Shown in pieces: positions 43,747 through 53,211 of a stretch of 64,000 bases of DNA. Every line of letters begins with the position of its first letter. The first letter of the stretch is position 1. Source of the DNA: Aureispira sp964445645 (GTDB taxonomy: Bacteria; Bacteroidota; Bacteroidia; Chitinophagales; Saprospiraceae). A model generated the notes under the pieces. It saw only the letters and a program-made list of their open reading frames with translations. It was not told where the DNA came from and ran no database searches. The DNA lies in assembly GCA_964445645.1 (NCBI GenBank), contig CAYULH010000010.1, positions 1-64,000 of the forward strand. The letters are read 5' to 3'. The translations under genes were made by a program, and so were the position numbers.

Positions 43747-44721
43747 ATGTCAATCAATGGACTGCACTTTGGGACTATGTTTTTGTACGCGGGTCCACAG
43801 ATTACAGCTGCCCAATTAGGACTGAGCTTGCTAGGCATTTTTGTCTTAGTAGCTGGTGGTGTAATGGGTTACAAGGCTTACTTGAAAAGTAAATCTCAGG
43901 AACTCATTAACAAGTACAAAGATAGCCCCGAAAGTCAAGCAACCCTAATCAGAAAGTACGATGAGGTCAATACCTTTAAACATCGTGGTACAGTTTCTAG
44001 ACTAGGTGGTGTTCTTGCATTGTTGGGAATTTACCTGATAATCAACTGGACGGATGTGACTGTCACAGAAATGTTTGATTTCAGTGATATTCCTGATATT
44101 GAGGATATCATGACAGAGCCGCCTAACACGCCGCCTCAACCACCACCACCGCCACCGCCGCCACCACCACCGCCGCCGCCAGCTCAAATTGAAGAGACAG
44201 AGGAAGAGGTAGAGGAGGAAGAGCAGGAGAACCAAGAACTGGACGAAGAAGACGAGGTAACAGACACGCCTTCGGACTATGATGGCCCTTATGGCGATGG
44301 TCCAGCTCCAGAGCCAGAACCAGAACCTGCTCCAGAACCAGAGCCAGAACCAGAAATTTTTACAATTGTAGAGCAAATGCCTCGTTTCCCTGGTTGCGAA
44401 GACCAAGCGGGTGATAACAATGCAAAAAAAGCTTGTGCAGATCAAAAATTATTGAAGTTCATCTACAGTAATATCAAATACCCCAATATGGCTCGTGAGA
44501 ACCAAATTGAAGGCATGTCTGTAGTTAGCTTTACAGTAATGGAAGATGGTTCTATCAAAGATGTGGAAATTCTACGTGATCCGGGAGGAGGATGTGGAAA
44601 AGAAGCCAAGCGTGTTATTCAGATGATGAATAAAATGCCTGAAAAATGGACACCGGGTAAGCAACGTGGTAAAGCCGTTCGTGTAAAATACAACTTACCT
44701 GTTCGTTTCAAATTGAACTAA
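43747..44721 (+). CDS. Energy transducer TonB-like protein
   Basis: The 324-residue inner-membrane protein has two membrane helices (about 23-43 and 84-102). A long periplasmic stalk follows, with a polyproline run (about 128-145), an acidic Glu-rich part and PEPEPEPAPEPEPEPE (about 185-205). The C-terminal TonB_C domain (about 225-324) reads IKYPNMARENQIEGMSVVSF and VKYNLPVRFKLN. The domain should contact TonB boxes of receptors such as the two in this window. The presence of two N-terminal helices, as opposed to one, matches a Bacteroidota subtype. No exbB/exbD is adjacent. Confidence 0.87.
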   Translation: MSINGLHFGTMFLYAGPQITAAQLGLSLLGIFVLVAGGVMGYKAYLKSKSQELINKYKDSPESQATLIRKYDEVNTFKHRGTVSRLGGVLALLGIYLIINWTDVTVTEMFDFSDIPDIEDIMTEPPNTPPQPPPPPPPPPPPPPPAQIEETEEEVEEEEQENQELDEEDEVTDTPSDYDGPYGDGPAPEPEPEPAPEPEPEPEIFTIVEQMPRFPGCEDQAGDNNAKKACADQKLLKFIYSNIKYPNMARENQIEGMSVVSFTVMEDGSIKDVEILRDPGGGCGKEAKRVIQMMNKMPEKWTPGKQRGKAVRVKYNLPVRFKLN

Positions 44722-44760
44722 AAATACTAGGAAATTTTTTCCTAATCGTATCGAAAATAT

Positions 44761-44793
44761 AGAGGACTGCTTTGAAGCAGTCCTCTTTTTTGC
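44761..44793 (+). terminator. Rho-independent terminator after the TonB gene
   Basis: agaggactgc (44761-44770) and gcagtcctct (44777-44786) form a perfect stem followed by six T residues. It is a strong, typical terminator 40 bases past the stop. Confidence 0.9.
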
Positions 44794-44820
44794 TTTTTTG
44801 TAACGTTCTATAAGAATACT

Positions 44821-45393
44821 ATGAAAATTGGACTTTTTTTTGGCTCTTTTAATCCTATTCATACCGGCCATTTGATTATTGCCAATTACATTGCTAATCA
44901 TACAGACTTGGATCGGGTTTGGCTGGTGGTCACACCGCACAACCCACTCAAGAAACGTGCAACATTGGCCAATGATTACGACCGTTTGCATTTGGTCAAT
45001 TTGGCCGTAGAGCCAGAGCCACAACTAGAATCTTGCAATATAGAATTTGGCTTGCCCAAACCTTCTTATACCGTAGATACATTGGCTTATCTGACCGAAC
45101 AACATCCCAATTATGAATTTGTCTTAATTATGGGTGGCGATAATTTGGGTTCTTTGCACAAGTGGAAAAACTACGAAGTTTTGCTCAAGAATTATCAGAT
45201 TTATGTGTACAAACGCCCCAATTATGATTTAGGCCAATACCAAGACCACCCCAATGTTTTTTTGGTCAATGCCCCACAAATGGAAATTTCCTCTTCTGTG
45301 ATTAGAGCACTCATTAAGGAACGCAAATCCATTCGCTATTGGGTACCCGAAAAAGTATTGGAAGAAATTGAACAATCGGGCTTGTATCGTTAA
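44821..45393 (+). CDS. nadD: Nicotinate-nucleotide adenylyltransferase
   Basis: This enzyme converts nicotinate mononucleotide and ATP to deamido-NAD in NAD biosynthesis. The 190 residues carry the nucleotidyltransferase motif GLFFGSFNPIHTGHLIIAN at the front (with HxGH), FVLIMGGDNLGSLHKWKNYE in the middle, and the C-terminal ISSSVIRALIKERKSIRYWV (with SSxxIR). It begins 28 bases after the preceding terminator. An LRR lipoprotein gene follows in the same direction. Confidence 0.95.
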   Translation: MKIGLFFGSFNPIHTGHLIIANYIANHTDLDRVWLVVTPHNPLKKRATLANDYDRLHLVNLAVEPEPQLESCNIEFGLPKPSYTVDTLAYLTEQHPNYEFVLIMGGDNLGSLHKWKNYEVLLKNYQIYVYKRPNYDLGQYQDHPNVFLVNAPQMEISSSVIRALIKERKSIRYWVPEKVLEEIEQSGLYR

Positions 45394-45415
45394 TTATCCT
45401 CATCAACACATTGGT

Positions 45416-46489
45416 ATGTCTCGGCTTTTTTTGTTTTTCATATTGGGTGGATGTCTATTGGCAATGAACTGCAACCAACCTACTCCACTCCCAACCACAA
45501 CAGCAAGCGATGAACAGTATTTTGAAGCACTGCCCCCTACTGTTCAGCAATTATTAGCTGCTCAAACCAAGAGCCAAGCTGCATTAATTGAGTTGTCTTC
45601 CAGAAAAAAATTGCCCAACCTTCCAAGTGCAGCCGATTACTGGCAAGATTTGCATTACAATGCTTTGATAGCAGGGAGTCAACGCAGCCTACGCAAACAT
45701 TATCGGGGTATATCGGCTCCCAAACGACAATTGACCAAGCACTTAGATTTATCCTATCAAGGCATTCAGTTCTTGCCCGATCATATTTGCCGCTATAATG
45801 ATTTGCGTTATTTATCGCTCAGTAATAATCGTTTGCAAGCCATCAACCCCAAACTTCAAAACTGCCAACGCTTACGCAAAATAGATCTCTCGTCCAATGG
45901 CATCAAACATCTGCCACAAGGCTTGGCCTACTTGCATCAAATTGAGGAATTGGTATTGGCAGATAATGAGTTGTATACGCTGCCCAATTTCTTATCCAAC
46001 TTACACAACCTAAAAGTATTGGATATTAGCAATTTGCACAGCAGTGCAGCTAGTTATTATAATAATATACGGCAATTTCCCACGGTCATTACCAAAATGC
46101 CTCGCCTTCAAAAATTGTTCTTAGAGAAATTGCCCTTGTATACCCTACCAAGATATTTGGGCTATTTGCGTGAGCTGCAAGTGGTGAGTCTCAATGGCTG
46201 CCGTGGTCTCAACCTTGCACAAAGTTTTGAAAGCTTGTCGACCCTGCCCAACTTAGTGGCCTTAGATATTTCTTTTTTGGGTCGAAATTCGCTTCCTGCT
46301 GCCATCCGAAAATTGCAACAGCTCAAAGTATTGATCTGGCACGAGGAAGGCCAAAGAAACCGTGCCTTTATAGAACAAACCCTCCGATATTGGCTTCCCA
46401 ATACCAAAATTTATTATGGAAAAGCAAAAGTTGCCACTCCTTTTCTGAGAGGCAACTCTTTATCTGTCATTCGTGGATTGGGCAAGTAA
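45416..46489 (+). CDS. Leucine-rich-repeat lipoprotein
   Basis: I chose the ATG at 45416 (MSRLFLFFILGGCLLAMNCN), which gives a short lipoprotein signal with ILGGC as lipobox. The mature protein of about 345 residues has a disordered Thr/Pro stretch and a helical part. It then has about eight LRRs of the bacterial/plant-type pattern (LRYLSLSNNRLQAINPKLQN; LRKIDLSSNGIKHLPQGLAY). An anchored periplasmic or surface binding protein is likely. It starts 22 bases after nadD and so is probably co-transcribed. It converges on the next gene with a 4-base gap. Confidence 0.75.
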   Translation: MSRLFLFFILGGCLLAMNCNQPTPLPTTTASDEQYFEALPPTVQQLLAAQTKSQAALIELSSRKKLPNLPSAADYWQDLHYNALIAGSQRSLRKHYRGISAPKRQLTKHLDLSYQGIQFLPDHICRYNDLRYLSLSNNRLQAINPKLQNCQRLRKIDLSSNGIKHLPQGLAYLHQIEELVLADNELYTLPNFLSNLHNLKVLDISNLHSSAASYYNNIRQFPTVITKMPRLQKLFLEKLPLYTLPRYLGYLRELQVVSLNGCRGLNLAQSFESLSTLPNLVALDISFLGRNSLPAAIRKLQQLKVLIWHEEGQRNRAFIEQTLRYWLPNTKIYYGKAKVATPFLRGNSLSVIRGLGK

Positions 46490-46493
46490 TACT

Positions 46494-47987
46494 TTACAAG
46501 CTTAGTTTTTCAAAGTCTCTTCGGCGAATTTGCTTGGTTTCTTTGTAAAAAACCATGGGAGATCCCGGCCAAAGGGTAGAATTTTTTCCTGTATCACTGA
46601 GATACCAACTACTGCACGACCCTGTAGACCAAACCATTGTGGACAATTCTTTCTGAATGCGTTTGTTAAAAGTCTCTTGTGCTTTATTTTTGAGATTGAG
46701 CAAACTCCCTTTGGGCAGTCTATCCAGATGTTTCCAATAATCCAACACAAAATTGAATTGGGCTTCCATCATATACACAATCGAATTGTGTCCCAAGCCT
46801 GTATTGGGACCTACCAAAAAGAAAAAGCCGGGATAATCTGCTACCACGGTACCGTAATACGCTTCGGGGACATCTTTTCCCCATTCCTCAAACAAGCTTG
46901 CACCATTCACGCCTTTTACTTCCAAGTTGCGAGCACCATAATCTACTACTTGAAAACCTGTTGCATAAATAATGACATCAAACTCATGCAAATGCCCTTG
47001 TTCGTCTATGATCCCTTGGGGAGTCATTTCCTGAATAGGCGTGGTTTCTAAATGCACTTGTGGCTTATTAAGTGCTGCATAATAATCGTCAGAAATCAAT
47101 CTTCGCTTGCAGCCAATGGTATAATTGGGGCGCAATTTGTCTCTTAAAATGGGGTCAGGAACTTCTTTTTCAAGAAAGTCTTCTGCCATTTGTTTGCTCA
47201 GTTTTCTAATCCAATTGTCATTGAACAAGGCCCTACCCTGTGATTCCATAAACAAGAAAGCCTTGAGCCGTTTGAGCCGTTGTTTGAAAGGGCTTCGTTT
47301 AAATTCCTCTTGTCGAGCTTTGCGAATAGTGCGGTTATTTCTAGGAAAAATCCAAGGGGCTGAACGCTGAAAAACCGTCAATTGCTCCACTTTATCGGCT
47401 ATTTCTGGTACAATCTGTATGGCAGAAGCACCTGTTCCTACAACTGCCACTCTCTTGCCCTCCAATTCTACCTCCTCCTGCCAATTGGAAGAGTGAAACT
47501 GTGGCCCTTCAAACAGGTCTTTTCCTTTGAAATTGGGTATTTTAGGCACATTGAGCGGGCCAAGAGCGGCCACTACAGTTTTGACACGCCAAGTGTTGCC
47601 ATTGGTGGCTGTAATCAACCAAGTAAGGCTATCTTCATCAAAAGTAGCCGTCGAAAAATGGGTATTGTAATGAATATGCTGATCTAAGTTGTACTTATCC
47701 TTACACTCTATTATGTATTTCAGAATCTCAGGTTGACCAGAGTAGGTTTTGGTCCAGGTAGGATTCAATTCAAACGAGTAAGAATACAAATGAGAAGGCA
47801 CATCACAAGCACAACCCGGATAAATATTATCTCTCCAAGTTCCACCTACTTGTTCGGCCCGCTCCAACAATACAAAACTTCGCTTTCCCTCTTGTTTCAA
47901 ACGTATTGCCAAGCCCAAACCAGCAAACCCGGCTCCAATAATCCCAATATCATAATCTACCTTGGCTTGTTTTGTTTGCTTTTTCAT
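46494..47987 (-). CDS. Flavin-containing (Baeyer-Villiger-type) monooxygenase
   Basis: This FAD- and NADPH-dependent oxygenase inserts oxygen into ketones or related substrates. I chose the start at 47987 (MKKQTKQAKVDYDIGIIGAG), directly before the FAD Rossmann motif GAGFAGLGLA. The type I BVMO fingerprint FxGxxxHxxxW is exact: FEGPQFHSSNW (about residues 156-166). The NADPH Rossmann motif VAVVGTGASAIQI follows at about 182. YATGFQVVDYG and GPNTGLGHNSIVYM complete the family pattern. About 497 residues, normal for BVMOs. It is monocistronic, and the substrate cannot be inferred from neighbours. Confidence 0.9.
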   Translation of the reverse strand: MKKQTKQAKVDYDIGIIGAGFAGLGLAIRLKQEGKRSFVLLERAEQVGGTWRDNIYPGCACDVPSHLYSYSFELNPTWTKTYSGQPEILKYIIECKDKYNLDQHIHYNTHFSTATFDEDSLTWLITATNGNTWRVKTVVAALGPLNVPKIPNFKGKDLFEGPQFHSSNWQEEVELEGKRVAVVGTGASAIQIVPEIADKVEQLTVFQRSAPWIFPRNNRTIRKARQEEFKRSPFKQRLKRLKAFLFMESQGRALFNDNWIRKLSKQMAEDFLEKEVPDPILRDKLRPNYTIGCKRRLISDDYYAALNKPQVHLETTPIQEMTPQGIIDEQGHLHEFDVIIYATGFQVVDYGARNLEVKGVNGASLFEEWGKDVPEAYYGTVVADYPGFFFLVGPNTGLGHNSIVYMMEAQFNFVLDYWKHLDRLPKGSLLNLKNKAQETFNKRIQKELSTMVWSTGSCSSWYLSDTGKNSTLWPGSPMVFYKETKQIRRRDFEKLSL

Positions 47988-48103
47988 ACAATTAGCTTGT
48001 TCATGAATTAATTCTACAATAATACACTTTTTAATTCTTCTATTCACTTACTACGAGCATCAAAAATCAAAATACCCCTAATGCTATTAGACATTATTAT
48101 TAA

Positions 48104-48132
48104 GCCTCTCTTCTGTTGGTTGGAAGAGAGGC
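48104..48132. terminator. Perfect 10-bp hairpin between two leftward genes
   Basis: gcctctcttc (48104-48113) and gaagagaggc (48123-48132) pair perfectly. It lies about 25 bases after the leftward WG-repeat gene and so probably terminates it, yet the T-rich tract is on the rightward side. The direction is therefore ambiguous. Confidence 0.55.
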
Positions 48133-48158
48133 TCTTTTGTTGTTTTTTTGTTCTAATG

Positions 48159-49658
48159 CTAATACAACGAATATTTTTTGACACCACCATCAGGGCGTTT
48201 GAGATAAATCTCTTTGGATTTGTATTTGTAATCGTAAGTACTGTGTTCTAAAGGCACAATAACACGCCCTCCAGGAGCCGCCACGCCCCACAAGCCTTTT
48301 TGTTTTACTAAGAAATTTCGGTTGGGCAAGGTGTACAAATCTTCGTATTTGGGTGGCAATAATAAGCCCTTCTTGATAGAGACAATGCCCCATTTGCCCC
48401 CTTTATTCACAAAGAAAATATCCTTCTTGGGGCGGTAGTCAAATTGATCGTACAATACAGGAATCATTTCACGCCCTTGAGCATTGAGCAACCCCCATTT
48501 GCCTTTCTTTTCTACCATAAAGTGTTTGGCATTCATGACATGAATTTTGTCATAAGCAATAGGAATCATCTCTTCCCCTTCGGGAGTCAACATGCCCCAT
48601 TTGCCTTTTTTCTTGACCATTACTCTATTAATTTTCTCATAATACTGCACATCATTATAAGCCAAATCAAACAGCGTTTGGTCAGCAAAGTAGTAATCAA
48701 TCTTATCGCCCAAACGCACTTTGATTTTGAAGTTGTTCTCATCCACCCAAATATCGTCGTACTCTATTGGCACTTCCACATGCTTTTGCCCTGTAGAGTC
48801 TATTCTAAACAATCCTACTTTTTTATTCTGACCTACAATAACGGTATGGAGATATTTCAAGAAAAATGGTGCCATGTAGTCGTACTCTATCGGCAATACT
48901 TCTTTGGCATTAATATCCAACAAACCAAACTTACTGCCAGCTCTTACCACATAATATTTGGAAAAATAATCAATATCATCGTAGTGAATAGCCAAGGCAC
49001 AGGGATCTTCCTTTACCCAATTGTATACCGCCCATTGGTTGCCTTTTCGCACACGCATTTGATTGACATAAGCATGATCTTCGATTTCATCAAAACAAGT
49101 TGGAATCAATTCATTGCCCTTGCTATCCCGCAAGCCCCAAAGTGTTCCTTGCCTTAGCTTGTACCGATAACCATCAAACAGAATATCATCATAAACCGCT
49201 TCCAAAATGGTTGCTCCCTTGGGATTTAACACCCCATATTTGCCTGCCAATTCAATACTGATATAAGGTTCGTAGCGTTTGGAGATGTAGTTGAGTTGAT
49301 CGTATTTGACGGGCAACCAAACCTCACGGTCAGGCCCTAGCAAGCCCCATTTTCCTTTTTCCTTTATTCTATAAAAGCCCCTTTTTTCTTTGTTCAAATA
49401 ACGAAAAGTAATGGTATCATACTTGGCTTTGGTTAGTTTTTCTTGGGTGGTTTCATCATAAAATCCCCAATAATAACGCGTTCCATTCCAAACCCGATAC
49501 ATGCCATTGGCCAAAAAGAACTCTTCACCTTGTTCCAAATCTGCATAAGGATCGGCCGGTTTAAAAGCATACTTAATTTTGTACTCAGAACTATCTACTT
49601 GAGCATAGGATAATACAGTGGCTATACTGCATAAGGATAACAAAAAATAACGCAACAT
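48159..49658 (-). CDS. WG-repeat-containing secreted protein
   Basis: The protein has 499 residues with a signal peptide (MLRYFLLSLCSIATVLSYAQ). At least seven WG repeats follow, each of the form KGKWGLL(N/D)xxGxExIPxxYD, for example KKGKWGMLTPEGEEMIPIAY and KKGKWGLLNAQGREMIPVLY. WG repeats form a beta-propeller-like or elongated scaffold in the envelope, with no known enzymatic activity. The protein is widespread in Bacteroidota. It is monocistronic. Confidence 0.88.
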   Translation of the reverse strand: MLRYFLLSLCSIATVLSYAQVDSSEYKIKYAFKPADPYADLEQGEEFFLANGMYRVWNGTRYYWGFYDETTQEKLTKAKYDTITFRYLNKEKRGFYRIKEKGKWGLLGPDREVWLPVKYDQLNYISKRYEPYISIELAGKYGVLNPKGATILEAVYDDILFDGYRYKLRQGTLWGLRDSKGNELIPTCFDEIEDHAYVNQMRVRKGNQWAVYNWVKEDPCALAIHYDDIDYFSKYYVVRAGSKFGLLDINAKEVLPIEYDYMAPFFLKYLHTVIVGQNKKVGLFRIDSTGQKHVEVPIEYDDIWVDENNFKIKVRLGDKIDYYFADQTLFDLAYNDVQYYEKINRVMVKKKGKWGMLTPEGEEMIPIAYDKIHVMNAKHFMVEKKGKWGLLNAQGREMIPVLYDQFDYRPKKDIFFVNKGGKWGIVSIKKGLLLPPKYEDLYTLPNRNFLVKQKGLWGVAAPGGRVIVPLEHSTYDYKYKSKEIYLKRPDGGVKKYSLY

Positions 49659-49813
49659 AGAGTTTTCTTTACAATGAAGTGGTGAATAAGCAATTGTTTT
49701 AAGGCTTGTTTTGTCTTAACGAACATTTATAGAATTCAATTGTCATTGCACCCCACAAATAAATGCTTATTGGATAATTTTCATTTTTGTTTGGCTACCA
49801 AACAGCCCTAAAA

Positions 49814-51670
49814 TTATAATTTCTTGCCTTTCATTGCCTCTGCAATGTTTGCGTCCAAAGCACGGTGTGCCAATGGCGTAGTGTACTCGTTTAATTCTTC
49901 CATTCGTTGATGAATCAAGTCTTTGTCCTCGCCTTGTGTAGCCGTTTCGAGTGCATTGACCAATACTAGGGTTTGGCTGGCTTCCTCTTCTGTAAGAATG
50001 GCTGCGTTTTGGGTCAAGAACTTACGAGCAGCTAGTACCACATTTTGCGCTTCTGTTCGGGCCTCAATCAATGCTCTAACGGTCATATCTTGTTTGGCAT
50101 TCTGAATGGATTCGAGCAGCATTTTGCCCATTTCTTCTTCAGAAATGCCATAAGGGGAACGCATTTCTACGGTTTGCTCTACCCCCGAACGCAATTCCTT
50201 GGCCCGTACTTTCAAAATGCCATCCGCATTGAGCAAAAAGTGAATTTCTATTTTGGGCAACCCAGCCGCCATAGGCGGAATACCACGCAGCACAAACTCG
50301 CCTAGTTGGCGATTGTCGCTGACCAAATCACGCTCTCCCTGAAAAACACTCACTTTTAGATTGGTTTGCCCATCTACAGAAGTGGTGTATTGGCGACCAG
50401 CCTTGATGGGCACTTTGGTATTTCTAGCAATAATAGTATCCATCAGTCCTCCTATTGTTTCAATACCCAATGATAAAGGGGTAACATCAATCAATAGAAT
50501 ATCTTTGTTGTTGCCAGCCAAAATATCTGCTTGTACCGCAGCACCCAAAGCCACCACCTCATCAGGATTGAGTTCATTGTGCAATTCCTTACCAAAAAAT
50601 TCTTTGACTTTTTGTTGTAACAAAGCCAATCGAGTAGAACCACCCACCATAATGACTTCATCAATATCGGCAGTAGTCAATTCTGCATCCTTTAGGGCAT
50701 TCTTGCAAGCCACCAAGGTTTTGTCTAACAAGGGCTGCACCAATTGGGCAAAAGTAGCTTGGTCAAGGCTGTATTCTTTTTCGTTTAATGTGGTTTTGAA
50801 ATGCTCCTGTGTCGAGAGTGTTTTTTTGGCCTTTTCTGCCTCCAAACGCAAGGCTTGTAGGAATGCTTTATCAGAACTGCTGTCTTGGTCTTTGAGCCAA
50901 TGCTGCTGAATAGCCCGATCTATATCATCTCCTCCCAAGAAGGTATCTCCATTGGTAGCCAATACTTCAAAAATACCATGTTCTATTTTGAGAATAGAAA
51001 TATCAAAAGTACCACCTCCCAAATCATAGACGGCTACCGTCTTGGTAGTATCGGCATCTAAGCCAATGCCATAGGCCAAACTCGCTGCTGTAGGCTCGTT
51101 GACAATACGCAAAACATCCAGCCCTGCCAACTTTCCTGCATCTCTAGTAGCCTGACGTTGGGCATCATTAAAATAGGCCGGCACAGTAATAACAGCCCTA
51201 CTCACTTCTGACCCTAGGGTTTTCTCTACTCTTCGTTTGAGTTGTTCTAGGATTTTGGCCGATAATTCAATGGGCGTATAAAACTTGTCTTTGATTCTAA
51301 TCTTAACCAAACTATCTTCTACCTCGTTATCAATCACCTGATAAGAAAAGAAATCTTGATAATTGGCTACGTCTTGATACGATTTACCCATCAAACGTTT
51401 GATAGAAAAAATAGTATTGGCAGGGTCCTCTACTAACTTCGGAAGAGCATCTTGCCCTACAATAACAGAATTAGGGCGCTCAAAATGAATGATAGAAGGC
51501 ACCAACGCATTGCTTCCTGTATGATCGGTCACCACCACAGGTTTTCCATCTTTCATATAGGCTACCAAACTATTGGTAGTTCCTAAGTCAATGCCTACTA
51601 TAATATTTTCTAAGGGCTGCTCTACTTTCTTGAGTTCCCCACTATTGAGATCAATTGGAATCTTTGCCAT
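49814..51670 (-). CDS. hscA: Hsp70-family chaperone, HscA-like
   Basis: The 618-residue Hsp70 has the ATPase signatures VGIDLGTTNSLVAYMKDGKP (from residue 25), AVYDLGGGTFDISIL and VIMVGGSTRLALLQQKV. A substrate-binding domain follows (TPLSLGIETIGGLMDTIIAR) and a short lid. The roughly 20-residue N-terminal extension before the first strand and the absence of a GGFP-rich/EEVD-like tail fit HscA (Fe-S cluster assembly chaperone) and not DnaK. No hscB, iscU or grpE is adjacent, so the assignment to Fe-S assembly rests on sequence alone. Confidence 0.78.
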   Translation of the reverse strand: MAKIPIDLNSGELKKVEQPLENIIVGIDLGTTNSLVAYMKDGKPVVVTDHTGSNALVPSIIHFERPNSVIVGQDALPKLVEDPANTIFSIKRLMGKSYQDVANYQDFFSYQVIDNEVEDSLVKIRIKDKFYTPIELSAKILEQLKRRVEKTLGSEVSRAVITVPAYFNDAQRQATRDAGKLAGLDVLRIVNEPTAASLAYGIGLDADTTKTVAVYDLGGGTFDISILKIEHGIFEVLATNGDTFLGGDDIDRAIQQHWLKDQDSSSDKAFLQALRLEAEKAKKTLSTQEHFKTTLNEKEYSLDQATFAQLVQPLLDKTLVACKNALKDAELTTADIDEVIMVGGSTRLALLQQKVKEFFGKELHNELNPDEVVALGAAVQADILAGNNKDILLIDVTPLSLGIETIGGLMDTIIARNTKVPIKAGRQYTTSVDGQTNLKVSVFQGERDLVSDNRQLGEFVLRGIPPMAAGLPKIEIHFLLNADGILKVRAKELRSGVEQTVEMRSPYGISEEEMGKMLLESIQNAKQDMTVRALIEARTEAQNVVLAARKFLTQNAAILTEEEASQTLVLVNALETATQGEDKDLIHQRMEELNEYTTPLAHRALDANIAEAMKGKKL

Positions 51671-52111
51671 GCTATACTAATTAGATATATGGTTTGCGTG
51701 CCTACTGTATATATTAGGTATTACAAGAGGCACTTATAATGAAATTGGCTTATCGCCAATACTAGCTCTACTTATTATTTGATATTGCAGGCACAAAAGT
51801 ACTAAGAAGGATAAGAAAAATAAACCATCTGGTATAAAAACCATCAATTGACAGAAAGGTGTATTTATGAATAAAACTGTATTGGTCTAGTTCATAAAAG
51901 GTTGCTAAAGCACCTGTAATTCTGTAATTTTAATATACTTTTCCTATAATTGTACAAAAACCCCTGCTACCTACCATGTTTTACATACAAAAGCAAAAAA
52001 GGGTTTGTTTTTTTTGTTTTATTTTCTTATATTTACCCGTACTTAGGACTTTATCCGTAGAGAAATTCATATTTAGTTGTTTTTGCAACAAACCTTTTAA
52101 ATGATTTAGTT
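51671..52111. other. Divergent intergenic region
   Basis: The 441 A+T-rich bases between the chaperone gene and the next rightward gene hold no supported gene. A long T tract near 52009-52027 is the only notable feature. Confidence 0.4.
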
Positions 52112-53152
52112 GTGGGATTTAATATATTACCGAAACTTAAGGCAACAGAGATTAAAAGTAAAAGTTTAGATTTGGCCTTTTTAGGGAAATACTATAAAGG
52201 TATTCAGGCAACTTTATCACTTAAGACCTCTGTGGAAAAACCGACCGAGTATTTCTTTCATCAGGACTTCTTGAATGGCCAACCATTGCTAGTTTTTGGT
52301 AAACCAACAGCTGGTCATAAAGCAGTGTTTAAGGAATTTGCAAAAGGCAGCGAAAAAGCCTTAATATCTATGGGCACTTGTTTTGTTCTTGACGAAAACA
52401 ACCAAAAAATCTTATGCTTACAGCCTAATGCATCACTTGGCAAAGCAAAAGAACAACCTGCACTCAAAGTATTGAACAAATTAAAGCGTGAATCGTTGAA
52501 AAAATTTGCAGAAATACGTTGGCTCAAAGCGCCTATGATGGTAGGAGCGGATGGCAATGTAGAGCAAGTTACAGAAGATGGAAACCAAGGTACAGGCAAT
52601 ACTTCTACAGGAACAACACAGGGAAGTACCTCTACGGATGATTCTACCCCACAAGGCAATACTTCTACAAGCGGAACACAGGAAGACAACACTGCTACTG
52701 CACGTTCTGTAGGCGGCTCTACACAACAAGAAAGCCCAACAGGCAAAACAGCAGTTGTTTCTAGAGCACACATCAGCAAGCGAGCAGACGAGCTACAACG
52801 CGGCATTGATAAGCTCAATAAAGATGTCATGCCTCGATTCAAAAAACAAGATACCATGCCTACCGACCGTGATTTTATCACGGCTCTACGCAAAACTATT
52901 TTGATATTCTTAAACAAATTGGGGCAAGCAGATGATGCTACCAAGTCCGAATTTTCGAGCAAGAAATCTTATTTAGATGCCTTACTTCCTCAACTAAAGG
53001 AATTAGAGACACGTCTAAAAGATCCTCAAGGCACACAAAAAGAACGCGAAGAACTGCAACAAAAACTACAAGTAGAAGTTAATAAAATGAATGGAATACA
53101 CGATGAAATACGATCAATTCTTCAACGTATCGACCTAAAAACACTGGCCTAA
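52112..53152 (+). CDS. Unrecognised protein with Ser/Thr/Gly linker, member 1 of a pair
   Basis: The 346-residue protein begins at a GTG (MGFNILPKLKATEIKSKSLD), and no ATG suits better. A globular N-terminal domain (about 1-150) is followed by a low-complexity Ser/Thr/Gly/Gln linker (about 155-215: TGNTSTGTTQGSTSTDDSTP). A helical coiled-coil-like C-terminus follows (about 220-346, RADELQRGIDKLNKDVMPRF). There is no signal peptide or membrane segment. The next gene, 59 bases on, has the same three-part plan. Function unknown. Confidence 0.6.
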   Translation: MGFNILPKLKATEIKSKSLDLAFLGKYYKGIQATLSLKTSVEKPTEYFFHQDFLNGQPLLVFGKPTAGHKAVFKEFAKGSEKALISMGTCFVLDENNQKILCLQPNASLGKAKEQPALKVLNKLKRESLKKFAEIRWLKAPMMVGADGNVEQVTEDGNQGTGNTSTGTTQGSTSTDDSTPQGNTSTSGTQEDNTATARSVGGSTQQESPTGKTAVVSRAHISKRADELQRGIDKLNKDVMPRFKKQDTMPTDRDFITALRKTILIFLNKLGQADDATKSEFSSKKSYLDALLPQLKELETRLKDPQGTQKEREELQQKLQVEVNKMNGIHDEIRSILQRIDLKTLA

Positions 53153-53211
53153 TCACACCATACTTTTACTTTTAAATTATCACTTTTAAAGAAAAAAACT
53201 ATTATCAAACT